From Mycobacteriaceae bacterium (lineage in GTDB: Bacteria; Actinomycetota; Actinomycetes; Mycobacteriales; Mycobacteriaceae), in contig JAFARC010000006.1 of the NCBI GenBank assembly GCA_019245755.1, positions 1-36,581 on the forward strand: a stretch of DNA of 36,581 nucleotides. The letters run 5' to 3'. This document shows positions 33,251-36,581 of the stretch, one piece after another (position 1 is the first letter of the stretch; the number at the start of each line of letters is the position of its first letter). The position numbers were made by a program, and so were the translations under genes. Under the pieces are notes generated by a model, which was not told the DNA's origin, did no database searches, and saw only the letters and a program-made list of their open reading frames with translations.

Positions 33251-34681
33251 TTAGCTCTTGCCTCCCAACCCGAAAGTTTGTGGCCCGACCGCGTTGGGCT
33301 GGGTCAGCTCGCGTAACTCCTTGAGTGCGAGGGGCAAACCGTCGGCCACCTCGCATAGGTCGGGCAGCAGATCCGAGCAGGAAACTAAACCGACGTCGAG
33401 GTGGCCGTTGTGCGACATTCCGACGATGAGGAGTCCGGCTCCGTGGAAAAGCGGGCCGAACGCATAGTTCGCCTTAACGGGCGCACCAAGCAGATAGCTC
33501 TGTTGCGGTCCGCGCACGGTGGAGACGGTGAGGTTGTACACCGGCCGTCGGGCGCTGAGCCCGGACCATCTGTAGAGTCGCATTCCCAGCGTTAATAGCC
33601 CGGGGGCGCATTGCATCCAGTCCTGCAGCAGCGTGGCGCCGATTGCGAAACTATGGTCCTTAGCAACCGAACTCGCCTCGGCGATGGCTCTGAGCCGGTC
33701 GGCCGGGTCGGCCAAGTCGGTGTACAAGCTGGACAACATGCCAGACAATTGGTTGCGGCTGGCGCGGTTCGCCTCGAAAACCGATATGGGCATCGCTGCA
33801 ACCAGTGCCGCCCGCGGCAGCGCGGCCCGGTCGAGCAGTAACTGTCTGAGCGCACCCGACACCAGAGCCAGCATCACGTCGTTGAGCTTGACCCCGAACT
33901 GGTCCTTGATGGTATTGACGTCCTCCAGATCCAGTTGGACATAGGCGATCGTGCGATGCTCGGTGAGGTTGCCGCTGAACGGAGTTCGCGGCGCGCTGAA
34001 TATTCCTGACATGGCTTGACCCCGAGCAGACCTACGGATCGTCTTGACCAGGGCGGCGACAGTCGCGGGCAGCACATTGGTGACCAGGAACCATGGCCGG
34101 CCGGCAAATCGCACCAACCCATCGAGCACGATCTTCCACTTGCCCACAGTCCCGACACCGTCAATGACCTCCGGCGGTGGCGGCTCGGCTTCAGTGCTAA
34201 GCAGCCGCGACACGATGTCGAGGCCGGTCACCCCGTCCCCCAGAACGTGGTGCATCCGCAGCATCACCGCGACGCAGCCACTGAAGTGTGGGTCGGCACC
34301 TGACAAACCCTCAATCACCCACATGTCCCACAATGGCCGGCTCCTGTCCAGCCGCTCCGCTAAAAGGCGCCCGGCGAGCTGCGACAGTTCCCGGCGGGTG
34401 CGCGGCGCCGGCAGCTCGATGCGGTGCAGATGCCGGTCAAGGTCGAAGTCGCGATCCTCCACCCACACCGGAGTCGCTAAGTTCAGCACGCTGTCGGCCA
34501 GCTTCATACGGAACTCCGGCAGCGCGGCGAGGCGCCCCGACAACCTTTCGCGGAATCGCGCGAAGCTGTATCCCCCAGACATCGTCGAAGCATCCAACTC
34601 CAACAAGGCGCACGTGGTCAGTGGCTGCGACGGGGTTTCGAGGGGCAGCAAGCAGGCGTCGAATCCACTGAGCCGATACAT
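33251..34681 (-). CDS. Wax ester synthase/diacylglycerol acyltransferase (WS/DGAT), island copy
   Basis: A protein of 476 aa. The active-site motif is HHVLGDG (HHxxxDG) at residues 144–150, exactly where the paralogue at 6102–7493 has HHAGVDG. Both share PVWVEDxDFD, DRHLHRI, LDRSRPLWxxWVIEG and the second-domain KxNDV motif. It would esterify an alcohol or diacylglycerol with acyl-CoA. The ATG at 34681 (MYRLSGFDACLLPLE) matches the family N-terminus; a longer frame to 34759 adds unlike residues. AAGGTG lies about 11 bases upstream. It is first in the likely operon with the P450, and possibly with MmpL, inside the tRNA-bounded segment. Confidence 0.93.
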   Translation of the reverse strand: MYRLSGFDACLLPLETPSQPLTTCALLELDASTMSGGYSFARFRERLSGRLAALPEFRMKLADSVLNLATPVWVEDRDFDLDRHLHRIELPAPRTRRELSQLAGRLLAERLDRSRPLWDMWVIEGLSGADPHFSGCVAVMLRMHHVLGDGVTGLDIVSRLLSTEAEPPPPEVIDGVGTVGKWKIVLDGLVRFAGRPWFLVTNVLPATVAALVKTIRRSARGQAMSGIFSAPRTPFSGNLTEHRTIAYVQLDLEDVNTIKDQFGVKLNDVMLALVSGALRQLLLDRAALPRAALVAAMPISVFEANRASRNQLSGMLSSLYTDLADPADRLRAIAEASSVAKDHSFAIGATLLQDWMQCAPGLLTLGMRLYRWSGLSARRPVYNLTVSTVRGPQQSYLLGAPVKANYAFGPLFHGAGLLIVGMSHNGHLDVGLVSCSDLLPDLCEVADGLPLALKELRELTQPNAVGPQTFGLGGKS

Positions 34682-35328
34682 GGTCACCGCAGCACCTTGA
34701 CGAATAAGCGAGACCAACCGACCACCGTTATTGAGTTGACGCGCTGGCAGTCTTCCCAAACCACGTTATGGCGCGCCAAGAAATCGAGCGGATCCTCCAG
34801 CGTCGGGATGATGCGGCCGTGCAGGTCACAGCATGAGGTACCGCGTGACGCTCGGACAGATTTATCTGCGAAAGAAAAGAAAAGTGGCCAAGGATCGAAG
34901 TCGGGCGCGACAGAATACGGCAAATGATCGTCGGCGCGGTCCCATCACTCAGACATGCCCCGACAAGGGTCGCGAGCGCGCACAGCGCGATCCTGAGCCG
35001 TTTGGTCGCTGCGCGCCCTTGGTACCCGAAACGTGACGCCGCCGCAGCAACAACCCGATGCCGCTGCTCAGGACGGTACCACTGCGAATGGTCCCGACAC
35101 CGACGCTGATCTGCCGGATTACCTAGATGCGGGGCTGATGAAGATCGCCGGCGTGTGCCTGAGGGCCGTGATGACGATTCTCGATACGCCCGTGGTCAGC
35201 GTTGCGCAGCACCCTTTGATCCATGACTTCGGCTCGCCGCAGGCCTGCATTCGAACATGGGGCGATGAACTGTCGGGCCGGTTGTCGTCAAACGCCCGAG
35301 AATCACCGCGCTGAAACTGCGTTTTGGC
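34682..35328. other. 647-bp stretch with only doubtful small frames
   Basis: No clear gene. A plus frame from a GTG at 35033 to 35314 (93 codons, Asp/Gln-rich start, then MKIAGVCLRAVMTILDTPVVSVAQHPL) has tolerable codon use but no ribosome site and no family I know. A minus frame at 34684–34923 (79 aa) is weaker still. Any promoter of the acyltransferase operon must lie in the first part of this stretch; I could not identify it. Confidence 0.3.
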
Positions 35329-35383
35329 TGGTGGAGCTAACGGGACTCGAACCCGTGACCACCACACTGCCAGGAGCAGGCAG
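35329..35383 (-). repeat. tRNA-Ala(GGC) 3' half, att-like direct repeat, right copy
   Basis: The second copy of the 45-bp tRNA 3' half (minus strand 35373–35329: CTGGCAG loop to CCA), in the same orientation as the copy at 28191. It differs only in the variable loop (TGGTC here, GGATC there). As on the left, the 5' half of the tRNA is replaced, and the replacing ten bases (35374–35383) equal those of the left copy. Both are therefore the same kind of junction, as expected from two insertions made in turn at one tRNA-Ala gene. No intact tRNA is seen in the window. Confidence 0.75.
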
Positions 35384-35769
35384 GGCTATGACCAGGCACG
35401 ATAGGTGCTTTCCGGTGCTGTAGCGCTGGTGCCTGAAGGAGCGACTGTCGTCGCGGTTGTCGTCAGAACTGTCGTAGTTTGGCAACTGCGGCTGCCACGG
35501 GCAAAACCGACGGCGGTCAAGACCGCGATGTGCCTCAAGCGGTATCGCTCCAAACACTGTGCTCAGGCGGACTCGGACCGACAACGGATGGATTCTAAGT
35601 CCTATTTCTCAGCGTTTGTTGCGTCAAGCTGCGACGGTATCGGAAGAACTGCAAGTCAGCTCGCTGTGCTACGCGCAGTTTCACGCAATCCAACTGCGGA
35701 TTGCCCCGACTGTCCGGTCAGTTACCGGGCGGACGACCCGCAGATGTGAACCTGCTCGCGATTTCTCGG
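35384..35769. other. Non-coding stretch before the cutinase gene
   Basis: The first 75 or so bases are homologous to those beyond the left tRNA fragment and may be the 3' end of a lost integrase gene on the minus strand. Beyond that no gene is supported; plus-strand frames here lack ribosome sites and recognisable sequence. Confidence 0.35.
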
Positions 35770-35775
35770 TAATAT
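35770..35775 (+). promoter_or_regulatory. -10 element of a likely leaderless cutinase transcript
   Basis: TAATAT (TANNNT) ends exactly 7 bases before the cutinase ATG, the spacing typical of mycobacterial leaderless promoters. No Shine-Dalgarno is present between them, which supports this reading. Confidence 0.55.
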
Positions 35776-35782
35776 CTGGCCG

Positions 35783-36577
35783 ATGAGCAACCACCAACTG
35801 ACGCGTTGGGTGTTGCGTCATTCCGGGTCACGCAGTTTGCGACGCGCCGGCCTGGGTGCCGCTGCGGTGCTGGCCGCCGGTGTTGTGCTGATCGCGCCAA
35901 GCGGTGTCTCGCGCGGCGTCCCCTCGGCCAGCGCCGACGACTGCCCGGACGCCGAGGTGACCTTCGCCCGCGGCACCGACGAACTGCCCGGCCTCGGGCG
36001 CGTCGGCCAGGCCCTCGTGGACTCGCTGCGCCAGCAGACCGGCATGAACATCGGTGTGTATGCGGTGAACTACAAGGCGAGCCTCCTCCAGTTGCACACC
36101 GACGACGGCTCCAAGGACGCCGTATCGCACATCGAATCCATGGCCGACAAATGCCCGAATACGCCGCAGGTGCTGGGCGGATATTCGCAGGGCGCGTCGG
36201 TGATGGATATCGTCACCGGAGATTCGGTGGGGGGTATCCTCAGGGGCACTACGCTGCCCGCCCAATACGCCAACATCGTCGCGGCGGTCGTCACCTTCGG
36301 CAATGTGGCCGACCGCAGCGGTGCACCGATAACGACTCAGAGTCCGCTGTTCGGTTTCAGGGCGATCGATCTGTGCAACCCCAGCGACCCGATCTGTCAC
36401 GCGGGCCCCGGCAACGAATGGAGCGGGCACACAGAGGGCTACGTACCCATCTACACCGACCAGGCGGCGAGCTTCGTCGTCGCGAAGCTCTTGGGGGTCC
36501 AACCTCCCACTACGTCCGGGCCTTCTGCGACGCTCGCACCGTCTACGGCGGCCGAATCGCCCGTTGCTTTCCACTGA
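35783..36577 (+). CDS. Secreted cutinase-family serine esterase (Culp-like)
   Basis: A protein of 264 aa. The N-terminus is basic and then hydrophobic, ending at PSASA before [14 protein letters not shown], a Sec signal with cleavage just before the mature protein. The cutinase fold signatures are FARGT, nucleophile GYSQG (Ser135), acid in [11 protein letters not shown] and His in HTEGYVP; two cysteine pairs fit the conserved disulfides. Mycobacterial Culp proteins hydrolyse fatty-acid esters, phospholipids or trehalose dimycolate at the cell surface. A Ser/Thr/Pro-rich tail of about 25 residues ends the protein. The gene ends 4 bases before the window does. It lies outside the tRNA-bounded segment. 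Confidence 0.93.
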   Translation: MSNHQLTRWVLRHSGSRSLRRAGLGAAAVLAAGVVLIAPSGVSRGVPSASADDCPDAEVTFARGTDELPGLGRVGQALVDSLRQQTGMNIGVYAVNYKASLLQLHTDDGSKDAVSHIESMADKCPNTPQVLGGYSQGASVMDIVTGDSVGGILRGTTLPAQYANIVAAVVTFGNVADRSGAPITTQSPLFGFRAIDLCNPSDPICHAGPGNEWSGHTEGYVPIYTDQAASFVVAKLLGVQPPTTSGPSATLAPSTAAESPVAFH

Positions 36578-36581
36578 CGGG

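Overview
The window is high-GC actinobacterial DNA, and nearly all of it reads as Mycobacterium. From about 2.1 to 23.5 kb the gene order follows the M. tuberculosis Rv2222c–Rv2237 block: glnA2, a Hip1 paralogue, Hip1/CaeA, panB, CYTH-CHAD protein, RNase HI/phosphatase, zinc-ribbon protein, NIF3-like protein, cobC, ptkA, ptpA, SURF1, cobD, MpaB-like oxygenase. Mycobacterium-typical families also occur (WS/DGAT acyltransferases, MmpL, cutinase, several P450s). Synteny and family statements come from memory of these loci; no search was run.

Layout. (1) 1–2.1 kb does not look mycobacterial: a partial S9 peptidase sits where glnE is expected, and it faces a glutamine synthetase of 607 aa that carries a diverged 152-residue duplication. 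This is a chimeric gene or a chimeric contig. (2) 2.9–10.1 kb holds two secreted alpha/beta-hydrolases, a WS/DGAT, panB and a CYTH-CHAD protein. (3) 10.1–15.4 kb holds rnpB (RNase P RNA, minus strand) and then genes not expected at this point of the M. tuberculosis map: AraC regulator plus VOC protein, a ZIP metal transporter with an iron-box-like site at its start, a KimA/APC-type permease and a P450. (4) 15.4–19.3 kb is a tightly overlapped minus-strand operon (cobC, NIF3-like, zinc ribbon, RNase HI/phosphatase) joined by 4-base stop/start overlaps. (5) 19.3–23.5 kb holds ptkA-ptpA-SURF1, cobD, an MpaB-like gene and a VOC protein.

(6) 23.5–28.2 kb is accessory and partly decayed: a small hypothetical gene, a 30-bp direct repeat, a frameshifted secreted-protein gene, a mazEF-type toxin–antitoxin pair with palindromic operator, an MDR oxidoreductase, an XRE/MmyB regulator and a frameshifted SRPBCC gene. 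(7) 28.19–35.37 kb is bounded by two direct copies of the 3' half of a tRNA-Ala(GGC) gene including CCA, the mark of integrase insertion at a tRNA. The 7.1 kb between them carries three same-strand lipid genes: a WS/DGAT acyltransferase, a P450 resembling the BM3 heme domain, and an MmpL exporter. No integrase is left inside. (8) A secreted cutinase with a likely leaderless promoter closes the window.

The best candidates for something undescribed are the tRNA-bounded acyltransferase/P450/MmpL module, which could make and export a hydroxylated or esterified lipid, and the internally duplicated glutamine synthetase, provided it is not an assembly artefact.
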